A DNA stretch of 64,000 bases from Mesostigma viride. Lineage: Eukaryota > Streptophyta > Mesostigmatophyceae > Mesostigmatales > Mesostigmataceae. Shown here in pieces: positions 35,217 through 44,751 of the stretch. Position numbers and translations under genes: made by a program. Numbering within the stretch: the first letter of the stretch is position 1; each line of letters starts with the position of its first letter. The DNA is taken from NCBI GenBank assembly GCA_009746045.1, contig RPFO01000072.1, positions 5,016,087 to 5,080,086 on the forward strand. The letters are read 5' to 3'. The notes beneath the pieces are model-generated. The model was not told the origin of the DNA, searched no databases, and saw only the letters and a program-made list of their open reading frames with translations.

Positions 35217-36958
35217 ATGGATCCAGTGGGTGGTAACCTGTCGCCTATACCTACCAATACTCCTACTATGAATAATAATAATAATAATAATAATAACAAC
35301 CATAACAACAATCGGGTAACCGACGGGACTCACTTGAAACGGTACACCATCTCACTCCTCAAGGTAATCTTCGTGCCTCACCTCCTTCTCCGCTTGCTGA
35401 TGGTCGCCGTCGTCCCTCACTTACCCCTCCTACCTATGAACAACGTCAACGTATGCAAGTCAGATTTAGTGATGACCCTTCCCTTACCCTGAACCAGGCC
35501 CCTGCCCCTCCTGCAACCTTGGCTCAACCCTCCAGCAGGTCCTCACTAACTAACAATGTTTTTAGGCCTCCTTCCCACCCTGTCCTTCCATGCCTGCTCT
35601 TAACACGGGTCGTGCCTCTGCCCCTGTCGGTCCTTCTGGGCGCCCTAGTGCAGTTCCCTTTTACCCACCTGCTTCCTGGTCCTACCCTGAGACGGCCTAT
35701 GAGGCAGCCCAGGTCCCTACCCGTGTGGCTGATTTAGAAGTTAATAGTGATTTCAGCACCATGCCCTTAGATGACAGAAATTATGATCATTTTGCCTATT
35801 CCTCTCTTCGTGAGCAATATACTGTCCCCTTCTCTTATGGGCACCAGCCTGAAACGGTGGCCCCGTCTAGACCCCTACCCAAGACTTTTCCTCTTCCTTC
35901 CTTCTATCCCGCTTATGTAGCAGTGGAAGCTAGTGGCCCTATGGGAAAAACTGACTCTTCTAATCCCCCTAAGCCCCCTGCTCTTCCCCTCTTTGCTAAC
36001 CTTCCCAAGCTGGATGTCAAGTCTACCCCTCAACAGTTTTTCACCTTTATTATGTTGCTTACACAGAACACGGAGTCGTGGCAGAATCATAATAGATGGC
36101 GTCTTTCTGATGCTGTATTAGTTCCTCACTATCTCACAACCTGTATTACTCCTGAGCTTGCTAACCTCATTCAGTGTGAGTCTTTGGCCTCTCATGCCTA
36201 CCCTAACTCTGTAGCAGAATTGTTTAAGCGTTTAGAGAACCATTTAGTCCCTCCTGATTCAGATTGGCAGGATAGATTAGCCTTTGGTACCTTGCAGCAG
36301 GGTACTAAATCATTTAAGGAGTATATGAAAGAGTTTGATGCTCAGATGGTACGAATTAGGGATTTGTCGGGTGCAGAAGTACGTGCTCGCTTCCTCCAAG
36401 GCCTCAGTAGACCCTTATTACGTGAAGTCAAGCGCCAGTTCTCTGCCTACCGTTTTACTGATCTGCCCCTCAAGCATGTGCGCCAGCATCTCTTGCGTGT
36501 AGCAGATTTCTTCACCACCCCTTCTCTTCCTACCCGTTCCCGTATTAATAATATTATCCTTACCCCTGAGGAGGAGAACTCCTATGTAGAAGAATTAGAT
36601 ATCTGTGTTACTGACCTTTCAGCCCTTGATGTCTCTCATATCACATGCTATCATTGTAAGGAAGTAGGTCATCTTAAACGTGAGTGCCCCAAGTTCCTTT
36701 CGGGTGCTCCCCCTCATCCCGACGCTCGCCCTCCTCGTACCCCTCAGCGTGCTCCTATTCGTCCTACTTCAGGACGCATTCCCTTCAGCTACCCCTAGTA
36801 GGCTGAATGCTGTGCAGACAGGATCCCCAGGGTTCCCCTATGATAATCAGGCTCCCGCACCCTCTTCAATCCCTCGTGACCCTCCAGCAGTGGCTTTTCC
36901 GCCAGGGTCTTCTTCGGGGTTAGTTCCTATGGATTTGGGGGGGGAGGGGGAACAGTAG
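35217..36958 (+). pseudogene. gag of plus gypsy copy (frameshifted)
   Basis: ATG at 35217 with an Asn-rich N-terminus, then a Pro/Ser-rich region and a capsid-like region (about 36000-36520) with the EYM..FDAQ..R and ARFLQGL motifs of retrotransposon Gag. A zinc knuckle CX2CX4HX4C (CYHCKEVGHLKREC) lies at 36646-36687 and would bind nucleic acid. Relative to the minus copy there are one-base changes near 35313, 35590 and 36781, so the frame is broken three times. The terminal frame ends at TAG 36956-36958, just after G8-A-G5. It would form the capsid if intact. Confidence 0.9.
36937..36943 (+). promoter_or_regulatory. Predicted -1 frameshift site, gag/pol
   Basis: In the gag frame the codons read TTG GGG GGG GAG, giving the heptamer G_GGG_GGG in the register required for a -1 slip. 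The -1 frame continues into protease without a stop in the minus copy. In this copy a one-base deletion near 37010 breaks it. A central polypurine tract is an alternative role for this G8-A-G5 sequence. Confidence 0.5.
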
Positions 36959-37070
36959 GCCTGTCAGCCGGGGGTAACCTGGACAGGTCCTTAGATAGTA
37001 CCCCAGATAAAATTTTTGCCTGCCTGTTTTTATAACCTCTGTAGGAGCTGAATCTTCCCTACCACTACGT

Positions 37071-39452
37071 GTGCGTCCTCTTATGTTCTTGAATGGTGGT
37101 TTAACCGTCCCTCACACTGTTGTAGACCCCTTCTTGCATGCTGATGAACTCTTGAATGTCTCTGTGTTGGTAGATAGCGGTGCGGCTAGCTCCTTTGTGA
37201 GCGAGGCCCTAGTTAGACGTTTAGGACTAGTCCCTACCCCTCACACCAAACCCGTTACTGTTCATTATGCTGATGGTCGCACCAGTCATTCCCCGGGTAC
37301 GGTGTCCCTTCCCATGGTTATACAAGGACGTACTGTCAACCTGACGGCCACTATAGGCCCTATCACTACCGCTGATGTATTACTAGGATTAGATTGGCAC
37401 CAGGATAATAAGATTACTATTAATTATGATACCATGGTCATTTGGTTTCCAGATAGCTCTTACTGGGTACCTGAACGTCATTATAGATTGGAAAATTTAT
37501 CCTTGGTAGATATTACTCCTCCTACACCTGTTGATCCTCCTGTAAGACCTATACCTGAAGTATTAATGTCAAATGACGAATTACGTTCTGAATTAAAGCA
37601 AAATGGATACCTATTATGTATGTTCCTTCAGTTAGAAGTACAAGAGATACCTATCACTAATAATAGTGTGGATATAGATGTAAATACAGTGGATACAATA
37701 GGAGTAGGATTTACTGAAAATGAAATAGTAAGATACATGGCTGTGATAGATTCCTCAAAAGTATTTGAAGAAAAGACTCCTTCTTATCCTCCTCCTCGTT
37801 CTGTTTTACACCGTGTAGTTATCAAGGACGGTGCAGTTCCTACGCACTCTCCGATGTATAGAATGGGCCCTACCGAGTTAAAGGAACTAAAACAGATTTT
37901 AGTGTCATTATTAGAAGCAGGATTGATAGAGCCTAGTAACTCCCCCTACTCAGCTGGTGTCCTGTTAGTTCCTAAGCCAAATGGCAAGTTTCGCCTAGTT
38001 ACTGATTATAGGAAGTTGAATGATATTACTGTGAAATCTAAATACCCTCTACCTCGTATTGATGATATATTTAATAAGGTTAAAGGTTCCACTTGTTTCA
38101 CAGTACTGGATTGTGCGGATGGTTTTTGGCAGTTGCGGATAGCTCCTGAGGATTGCCATAAAACCGCCTTTGCTACCCCTTTTGGTCATTACCAGTTTAG
38201 AGTAGCGGCTATGGGACTCTGTAACTCGCCTGCCTCTTTTCAAATGTTAATGAATGAAGTGCTTAGACCTGTTATGGGAAATTCTCATCTTCCTCAGGTG
38301 TCCTCTGATCTAAAGGATCCTTCCTTCTCCTCTGTTTCTTTATCTGAGCATGACCGTTCTTGTGCTCAAGCTTACTTAGATGATATTCTTATTTACTCTC
38401 CTGATTTTGAAACGCACCTACGTGATTTAAAGAAAGTATTAGAAATAATGGCTGAAAATTCTTTGTGGGCGCGCCGTGCTAAAGTGCGTTCGGGTAGGAG
38501 TGTCCCATTTTTAGGGCACGTTCTGTCAGATGCCGGGGTCGCTACCGACCCGGATAAAACTAAGTCAATTCAGGAATGGCCTACTCCTACCGACGTTAAA
38601 GGTGTACGTAGTTTCCTAGGAATTGCTTCTTACTATAGGCGTTTTATCCCGCGTTTCGCAACTATAGCAGCCCCTATTAATCATTTATTAAAGAAGGATA
38701 TCCCCTTTGTTTGGAGTAGTGAGTGTCAGTCTGCTTTTCAGTGCCTAAAATCCCTACTCCTTTCCCCTCCTGTACTCATCCTACCGGATACTACTAAACC
38801 CTTTGTTGTGGCTACAGATGCTAGTAAAGTAGCTATAGGTGGTGTCCTTCTCCAGGATCAGGGTCAGGGCTTACAGCCAATTGAGTATATCTCTAGGACA
38901 ATGCTCCCTGCGGAGCGTAACTATCCCGTCCACCAGCAGGAACTCTTAGCTGTGGTGTATTGTTGCCACGCGTGGCAGCACTTCCTTAAAGGTGCTCAAT
39001 TTGATGTCTGCCTGAATGAACCCTGTGAGCTAGATCCTTATAGGTTAGTTATCCAAACGGATCATCGTCCCCTTACCCATCTTCTCTCCCAACCCAACCT
39101 TACCCCTCGGCAAGCGCGCTGGATGGAATTTTTAGCACAGTTTTCCCCTTTTAAACTTCAGTATGTCAAGGGTGTAGATAACATAGTACCAGATGCACTC
39201 TCTCGTCGTGCAGACTATTCCTTCTTCGAGGACCTTGATGTTCTCAATACTACTCTAGTTCCTACTACTATGGGTGTAACCCCTTATGGTGAACTACCTG
39301 ATGATGATTCCTATGCCTACCTCTTTCATACAGCTGTTCGCATGCCTGATCTCCTTTCTCACGTAGGACTCTCTCTCCCGTGTGAGGCCCTTCCTGTGGC
39401 CTCGGTGGGGGGGAGGGGAAAAATAAAATTTCTATACCGCTTAGCCATATAG
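37071..39452 (+). CDS. Pol part 1: protease, reverse transcriptase, RNase H
   Basis: 793 codons from the first position shown, which is a GTG inside the ORF; the true protein probably starts by frameshift from gag. Aspartic protease motif LVDSGAAS is at residues 32-39. RT includes DYRKLN, KYPLPRIDD (about 324) and the catalytic YLDD at about 434. RNase H includes ATDAS (about 581), TDHRPL and the DALSR end. Between NEVLRPV and YLDD there are about 35 residues, versus roughly 7-12 in typical Ty3/gypsy RTs, and the same expansion occurs in the minus copy. The frame stops at 39452, before integrase, instead of continuing as one polyprotein. Confidence 0.93.
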   Translation: MRPLMFLNGGLTVPHTVVDPFLHADELLNVSVLVDSGAASSFVSEALVRRLGLVPTPHTKPVTVHYADGRTSHSPGTVSLPMVIQGRTVNLTATIGPITTADVLLGLDWHQDNKITINYDTMVIWFPDSSYWVPERHYRLENLSLVDITPPTPVDPPVRPIPEVLMSNDELRSELKQNGYLLCMFLQLEVQEIPITNNSVDIDVNTVDTIGVGFTENEIVRYMAVIDSSKVFEEKTPSYPPPRSVLHRVVIKDGAVPTHSPMYRMGPTELKELKQILVSLLEAGLIEPSNSPYSAGVLLVPKPNGKFRLVTDYRKLNDITVKSKYPLPRIDDIFNKVKGSTCFTVLDCADGFWQLRIAPEDCHKTAFATPFGHYQFRVAAMGLCNSPASFQMLMNEVLRPVMGNSHLPQVSSDLKDPSFSSVSLSEHDRSCAQAYLDDILIYSPDFETHLRDLKKVLEIMAENSLWARRAKVRSGRSVPFLGHVLSDAGVATDPDKTKSIQEWPTPTDVKGVRSFLGIASYYRRFIPRFATIAAPINHLLKKDIPFVWSSECQSAFQCLKSLLLSPPVLILPDTTKPFVVATDASKVAIGGVLLQDQGQGLQPIEYISRTMLPAERNYPVHQQELLAVVYCCHAWQHFLKGAQFDVCLNEPCELDPYRLVIQTDHRPLTHLLSQPNLTPRQARWMEFLAQFSPFKLQYVKGVDNIVPDALSRRADYSFFEDLDVLNTTLVPTTMGVTPYGELPDDDSYAYLFHTAVRMPDLLSHVGLSLPCEALPVASVGGRGKIKFLYRLAI
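39407..39413 (+). promoter_or_regulatory. Predicted -1 frameshift site, RNase H/integrase
   Basis: In the RNase H frame the codons read TCG GTG GGG GGG AGG, again giving G_GGG_GGG in slip register, within G7-A-G4. The -1 frame leads into integrase and is open throughout in the minus copy (from 24627). In this copy a one-base deletion near 39488 creates a stop. Without the shift, translation ends 13 codons later at 39450-39452. Confidence 0.5.
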
Positions 39453-39561
39453 CGACTAGGTCAGGAAAGTCTTATGAAAACGTAGTCCCCTAGGACCTCC
39501 CCTTCTCTTCGGCAAGGCGGTAGGAGATCTCTTTAAACCTGTTCTGGATACTTCTGTAGCG

Positions 39562-41088
39562 ATGCCTACCTCTGATCTTGAACGCCTTATTAGTAGATTT
39601 ACGGCCACTGAGCCGGAAGCATTAGCTGCCATTGCTGCACATCCCCAACAATTAGGCAAGCACCCTTGTAAATTTGTAGGTGGGTTTTTATATGTGCAGA
39701 TAGCAGATTCTCCCCCTCAATGGCGCCTGTATGTCCCTCCTATCTGTCGCTCCTCCTTGCTCTTTGAGTTGCATGACTTAGCTGCTCACCAGGGTGGTAA
39801 ACGGGTACGGGACCTAGTAGCCCGCTCTTATTACTGGCCTTCCCTTTATAAGGATGTGGATGAGTATGTTAGAACTTGTCAATCTTGCCAGGAAATGAAA
39901 CCCAATAATGTAGGACAGATAGCAGAACCTAGGACCTTGCCTGACCCTATCATGCCTTGGGATTCTATCATGATGGATTTTGTAGGACCTTTTAGAAAGA
40001 ATGATAGGGGCAATGCCCAAATCCTTGTGTTCATAGATCGTTTTACTCGTATGTGCCATCTTGTGCCGTGTCCTTTAGAACTCACCGCACGTGATTGCGC
40101 ACGCCTATACCTCAATAATGTATATAGATATCATGGATTGAGTAGGCAGTTTATTAGTGATAAGGATAAATTATTTACCTCAGATTTTTGGCAGCAGTTT
40201 TTCGCTGCCATCGGTACCAAGGTTACCTACGGTACTGCCTACCACTCCTCCTCCTCTCATTTAGTAGAGCGTCTTAATAGAGTAGTAGAAGAAGCGCTTA
40301 GGCACTATGTTAATGGCTCGGGTAGTGATTGGGAGGATTATTTATGTTTGGTAGAGTTCTCCCTCAACAATTGTCCCCAAGCTGCGCATGGATATACGCC
40401 CTTCTTCTTAGATACTGGGAGACAGCCCCTTACCCCTACCTCTCTCTTAGCTAGTCCTCTACGGGACAAGGATGATGTGTCCCGAGATACTGTAGAAGGT
40501 GTACAGTCCTTACTAGATAGAATGAAAACTGCTCATGACCACGCGATCTCAGGGTATCAAAAAGCTCAGGCTAAGTACCTTGCTAGGTTGCGTGCCTCCT
40601 TAGATAGACGAGCACCTGAGATAGAAGTAGGAGATCTAGTATTAGTAGAAGGCCCCCGTGTTGGCCGTTTTGCTCATAAGTTTGAAGCAGAACTGAAGGT
40701 CAAACTTAGGCCTGCCTTCTTAGGACCCTTCCATGTGTTGTCTAGGGTAGGAAATTTCTTGTATAAAGTCGATATCCCTACCTCTTGGCAAACGCATTCA
40801 AACACCTTCCATAGGAGCCAGCTTAAACTGTACCACCCTAGTACGTTCGCTGGCAGGGAGTTAGCGCCTGCCCCTTTAGAGCATAATCCTGACACTGGGG
40901 AAGTAGAAGACGAAGTAGAAAGCATCGTGGCCCATCGAGATATCAAAAAGGGCCGCGGTACCCAGCGTCAGTATAAAGTGAAGTGGATGTATGCTCGTAG
41001 TGAAGTAGATAAGGTTTGGTATACGGAGAGTGAGCTAGATGGGTGTAGTCGCCTGCTGCAGGAATATAAAACCCTGCACAAGCTCTAG
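39562..41088 (+). CDS. Pol part 2: integrase with C-terminal chromodomain
   Basis: 508 residues. The HHCC zinc finger runs from LHDLAAH (about residue 70) to CQSCQ (about 105). The DDE core has D in MDFVGPF (about 138), D in SDKDKLFTSDFW (about 199) and E in HLVERLNR (about 235). The C-terminal 55 residues (YKVKW...VWYTESELDGC) match a chromodomain, which in chromoviruses directs integration to particular chromatin. ATG 39562 is the first Met, but the frame is open upstream in the minus copy, so this Met may not be the real start. The stop overlaps the upstream open part of the ORF3 frame. Confidence 0.93.
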   Translation: MPTSDLERLISRFTATEPEALAAIAAHPQQLGKHPCKFVGGFLYVQIADSPPQWRLYVPPICRSSLLFELHDLAAHQGGKRVRDLVARSYYWPSLYKDVDEYVRTCQSCQEMKPNNVGQIAEPRTLPDPIMPWDSIMMDFVGPFRKNDRGNAQILVFIDRFTRMCHLVPCPLELTARDCARLYLNNVYRYHGLSRQFISDKDKLFTSDFWQQFFAAIGTKVTYGTAYHSSSSHLVERLNRVVEEALRHYVNGSGSDWEDYLCLVEFSLNNCPQAAHGYTPFFLDTGRQPLTPTSLLASPLRDKDDVSRDTVEGVQSLLDRMKTAHDHAISGYQKAQAKYLARLRASLDRRAPEIEVGDLVLVEGPRVGRFAHKFEAELKVKLRPAFLGPFHVLSRVGNFLYKVDIPTSWQTHSNTFHRSQLKLYHPSTFAGRELAPAPLEHNPDTGEVEDEVESIVAHRDIKKGRGTQRQYKVKWMYARSEVDKVWYTESELDGCSRLLQEYKTLHKL

Positions 41089-41164
41089 TCGTAGGCCTTC
41101 TCCTCTCTTATGTTATGTCTGCTGTCGACGGGTGGTTGGTTGTCCCCTCCCCTCCGCAGCCGTC

Positions 41165-43463
41165 ATGACAGAGCCTACCCCTCCGGCTGAGAGCCCGCTG
41201 CCGTCCCTGCCCCTACCGGACCCTGAGCTGTATTTCGAGGCCCTTCCGGGCCGCTGGGTGTCGCGATCATGTTACCGGGGTGGCGTTGTGCAGCCGGCCC
41301 TTCAGGCCCAACATGCGAGCTTAGTCAGGGCGGCCCTCTTCGGGGTCACGTGGTATGGTCCTTCCCCTAATGAGCCGCACCAGCTTGTCCTGCACGGGTT
41401 CGACGATGCCGGACACTGTTTGTTGGGGTGTGGTTCTCGCTGTCCCGCCTTGGAACAGATAGATGCGGTTCTCCGGTGCTGCCGTGTGTTCTCCTACCTC
41501 TCTACCCCTGTGGGCCGTACCTGCCTACGGGAGGTGTTTCCTTGGCTTCCGGCTGAGGGTGATGCTGAGGTAGATGAGAACCCCTGCGACCTTTTACGGG
41601 CCGTAGAATTCATGGAGATAGCTGATCAGGCGGCGGGACTAGCGGTTGATGGTCCTGCCCCTTCGGGCGCCCCAGCCGAGGTACATTATACTCCAGATTA
41701 TTCTGCCTCGAGCGCTGCGTCCGCCTCCTCGGCGTCTGTTCCTCCCTCTCCGGTCCCGTCGTCCCCTCGGTCGACCCGGGGTGTTGCAGTGGAGCCTACC
41801 CCTTCGGGTTTGCCTGATCCTCTTTCGGCGACGGTCTCGGCTATGCAGGCTCAGATCCAGTCCCTGACCACGGCGTTTGGGGCCTTCCTGGCGGCCCAGG
41901 CGCAGGTCCCGGCTACGCCAGCTGGATCCGCGCCTCCTACCCCTTCTGTTGCCCCGGCGACTACGGCTTCGCCCGCGCCCCCGCTGGCGCCCGCGGTCGC
42001 TGTGGTTCCGGCGGCTGCTGCGACTCCTGCTGCCTCTGCGCCTGTGACCGCTGTACCTGCGCCTACGCGCGAGTCCCCTGCCCCTGTGACCGCGCCCGCT
42101 GTCGCTGCTTCCGAGCCTCCACCAGCTCAGTCGCAGCCGTCGCGGGGCTTCTTTGGCGACACTAGCGGACTGCCCAGGCTTTGGGAGGGTGGTCCCCCGC
42201 AGAGGATCCGGTTCCTGACTGGAGCCTGGATGGTAGTCAATCTTATGCAGGACTGCCTGTCCCTACGGGCCCCATTTTTAACATGTGGCCTGAGGGTGCA
42301 CCGGCCACCGGAGACCGGCGCGCCAGCTTCGTTGGCGGGTCCGTCACGGCCCCCTCTGGCTTCGGGTCCGGCGCGACCGTCTGCTGTACCAGTGTCACCT
42401 GCGTCGGTGTCGGCTCCTGCCCCTGCTTCGGCCCCTGCCCCTCCGGCCTCTCTGTCCTTGGCTGCGGTTGTTCGGTCCACCGGTCAGGATCCTCGCGCTA
42501 CCCGCGCTTCCGACTCCCTCCGGGAGTTGTCCCAGGGTGATCGGGACAGGGCTCCTTCTGTGGTGCATGCGACGCCGGAGTCGCGCGACACGCCCGTGCC
42601 TGGATGTGGTATGTCCGCACTCGCCTGCCGCCAGTGTGACCTGCCGCGCGTCTCCGCCGAGCTTGCCATCTCGCCCATGTCCTACGGGTTTTCCCAGGTG
42701 TGTCGGGCGCCTCGGGATCGTGGCCTACCCATTGAGACTGATCGGCCTCCTTTCGACATGGTTATTTTAGCTGATCCTGTGTTCCAGGGTGAGATCCTGG
42801 TTCGGCGCGTTCTGTATCGCTGGGCTAGGCGCCACAACGACTTGGACACCTACGGTGGGTTCCAGTGGGCTTACCCTCCGCCTCTGGGCATTATGGCTTC
42901 GGATGCCCTTACGGTAGAGTTTCCTGCGGTGCCGGGTGTTACGTACACCACGGTCCTCCAGCCCATCCTCGAGTGGGATGCCCGGCGTCCGGCGCCCCTA
43001 CCGGGCCAGGGTCTAGACTCCCGCGGTCACCCTCCTCCTCGGGCCAGCGACTACCTAGAGACATTCGGGTCGCGCCAGTGTACGCGTCGGTGGCGCTCCC
43101 GAGAGGTTCGGCACATCCGGTTGTGGCCGTCCAACGTGGAGCCCCTGGTGGACCTGTTTTTCCCGACGGGTTGCGCCCTCGGATCCGGTACATCGCCTCC
43201 TCCTGCGGGCCCTCTGTTTGATCGCGGTAGAGCCTTTCCTTCGCCTCTTTGCCTGTGGCTTCCTGGACTGGGCCCGTGGCCAGGTCGTTCTTACTCAGCA
43301 TAGGTATTACTGGGCCTTTCTGGGCCTTTTTCCTGACGGCGTGTGGGCCGATGTTTTCCTCACCGTAGATAGGCATGACAATGTTGAGGATGTGGCCCAT
43401 TACCAGGCCTACCTGGAGGTCCTGCTGGCCTCCCGTGGTACCTACCAGACGGATGGCCATTAG
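41165..43463 (+). pseudogene. ORF3 in env position, unknown protein (frameshifted near 3' end)
   Basis: Starts at ATG 41165, 6 bases into the predicted 3' exon. The frame runs to 43303 (712 residues). The family's C-terminus lies in another frame after a shift near 43170 and ends at 43461-43463. The N-terminal 170 residues form a globular-looking region (LYFEALPGRWVSR start), followed by a short possible helix, a Pro/Ala/Ser-rich linker of over 200 residues, and a C-terminal region of about 250 residues with several W and R positions. I saw no signal peptide, transmembrane segment or envelope motif, so env is not supported. Two compensating shifts alter the linker near 42210-42310 relative to the minus copy. 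Confidence 0.7.
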
Positions 43464-43820
43464 ATAGAGGGCCTTAGGCCCGACCTGAGGGTGTTGTCCC
43501 TCCGGTATGTAGAGTCGCCTTCATATTCTGGCCAGTTGGTTGGCTGTTCTTGGTCCTTGGCGCTGATGTGTTTACTCTGTGTGTCCTGCCCAGTGCCGTC
43601 CCCCCCGGCCAGGACTCCGTTCCAGGCAGTTAGGGGAACCTCCACCAGGCTTGGTGCTGGCTAACCCTACACCACCCGGCGTGGTGGTGGAGACCGTGTG
43701 AACTATTGGTGCTTTGTATCTGGGATGGTCTATCGATTGTGTTGGTGTGTGTTGGGTGCATTAGGATTTTCCTACCCCTTCGTTTCCTCCCTGTGCGTAG
43801 GGAGAGGGCTCCCTACCTTT

Positions 43821-43833
43821 GTGGGGGGGGAGG
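43821..43833 (+). other. 3' polypurine tract of plus gypsy copy
   Basis: GTGGGGGGGGAGG directly precedes the 3' LTR at 43834. It would prime plus-strand DNA synthesis. Its G8-A-GG core is nearly the same as the G-runs at the two pol junctions. Confidence 0.85.
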
Positions 43834-44404
43834 TGTTACGTCGCGTAACAATTCGTTGTAGTTACGGACGTAAATTAGGTCCTTTGCCTCGGTTGTCCCT
43901 AGGTTTACGTTTAGGCTCCTACCGGGACATTATTGTCCTCGTAACAGTACTGTGGTACATTGGGTGCCGTTGGGCGCCGCGCCGCGTACTTTACTAGTGG
44001 TCCTGATCCTGGGTAGAATGTAGTGGACCAGCGTGCATCAGTAGATTTAGTGGACCAGCGTGCACCTGTAGGCGAGGGCCATGTCGGCCCGAGCGTGTTG
44101 GACCGTTGGTGACATTTATGCGCGTTCTACCCTTTGTGTGTGCACTCGGCGTGTGTTAAGTGAATTGACACATTTAGGCTTGGGTCACGGCAGTGTAGTT
44201 GTGTTTCCTTCCTCTATTCCTGGAGTAAACGGGTTTTGGTAAATGGTTGTATGGCGTATTATAGCAACACTTACGTTAATGCATTGAGATCAGCTCCGTC
44301 ACGTTCGTCTTTCGCCAGAGGGTTAAGTAGAGGAGGCCTGACCAGTTTAGGTAGTATCAGGCCCATTAGAGGTAGAGGTGGAGGTAGATATCCGCGGCGT
44401 AACA
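43834..44404 (+). repeat. 3' LTR of plus gypsy copy
   Basis: 571 bp, identical to the 5' LTR apart from two single-base deletions, which implies a very recent insertion. It is followed by target duplication CCTAT and then the rest of the minus copy's 5' LTR. Confidence 0.95.
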
Positions 44405-44751
44405 CCTATATGTGTTAATTCATCTAACACACGCCGAGTGCACACACAAAGGGTAGAACGCGCATAAATGGTCACCAACGGTCCAACACGCTCGGGCCGA
44501 CATGGCCCTCGCCTACAGATGCACGCTGGTCCACTACATCTACTGATGCACGCTGGTCCACTACATTCTACCACAGGATCAGGACCACTAGTAAAGTACG
44601 CGGCGCGGCGCCCAACGGCACCCAATGTACCACCGTACTGTTACGAGGACAATAATGTCTCGGTAGGAGCCTAAACGTAAACCTAGGGACAACCGAGGCA
44701 AAAGACCTAATTTACGTCCGTAACTACAACGAATTGTTACGCGACGTAACA
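44405..44751 (-). repeat. 5' LTR of minus gypsy copy, right part
   Basis: Remaining 347 bp (including the duplicated CCTAT) of the LTR begun at 33363. It ends in CGTAACA and is followed by the element's target duplication CGTAG at 44752-44756. Confidence 0.95.

Larger units (their letters stand above)
34690..41159 (+). promoter_or_regulatory. Predicted intron for a spliced ORF3 mRNA
   Basis: The donor CAG|GTGAGT has its GT at 34690-34691, in the leader. The acceptor is a pyrimidine tract TCCCCTCCCCTCCGCAG ending at 41159, and the ORF3 ATG follows at 41165. Both sites are conserved in the minus copy (donor at 32839, acceptor at 20590-20591). Splicing would remove the viroplasmin-like ORF, gag and pol and place ORF3 near the 5' end, as retroviruses do for env. 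Splicing itself is inferred. Confidence 0.45.
33594..44404 (+). mobile_element. Ty3/gypsy chromovirus-type element, plus-strand copy (10.8 kb)
   Basis: Complete element with LTRs 33594-34166 (573 bp) and 43834-44404 (571 bp), which differ only by two single-base indels that I could see. Target duplication CCTAT is at 33589-33593 and 44405-44409. It is inserted into the 5' LTR of the minus copy and is therefore the younger. Internal order is leader ORF, viroplasmin-like ORF, gag, PR-RT-RH, integrase-chromodomain, ORF3, polypurine tract. Gag and ORF3 carry frameshifts, so this copy cannot be autonomous despite its youth. Confidence 0.95.
17356..44751 (-). mobile_element. Ty3/gypsy chromovirus-type element, minus-strand copy with nested insertions
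   Basis: LTRs of 573 bp bound the element. The 3' LTR is 17356-17928. The 5' LTR is split into 33363-33593 and 44405-44751 by the plus-strand copy. Target duplication CGTAG lies at 17351-17355 and 44752-44756. The two LTRs differ at about two of 573 positions, so the insertion is recent. Removing the nested elements (21440-23725, 25614-27318, 30319-32076 and 33594-44404) leaves about 10.8 kb, equal to the plus copy. Internal order on the minus strand is leader ORF, viroplasmin-like ORF, gag, PR-RT-RH, IN-chromodomain and ORF3. All large genes are interrupted or frameshifted. Confidence 0.93.

Noticed and set aside
41165-43463. Envelope gene
   Set aside because: The position and the splice signals fit, but no signal peptide, furin-type site or transmembrane segment was seen, so the product is left unnamed.
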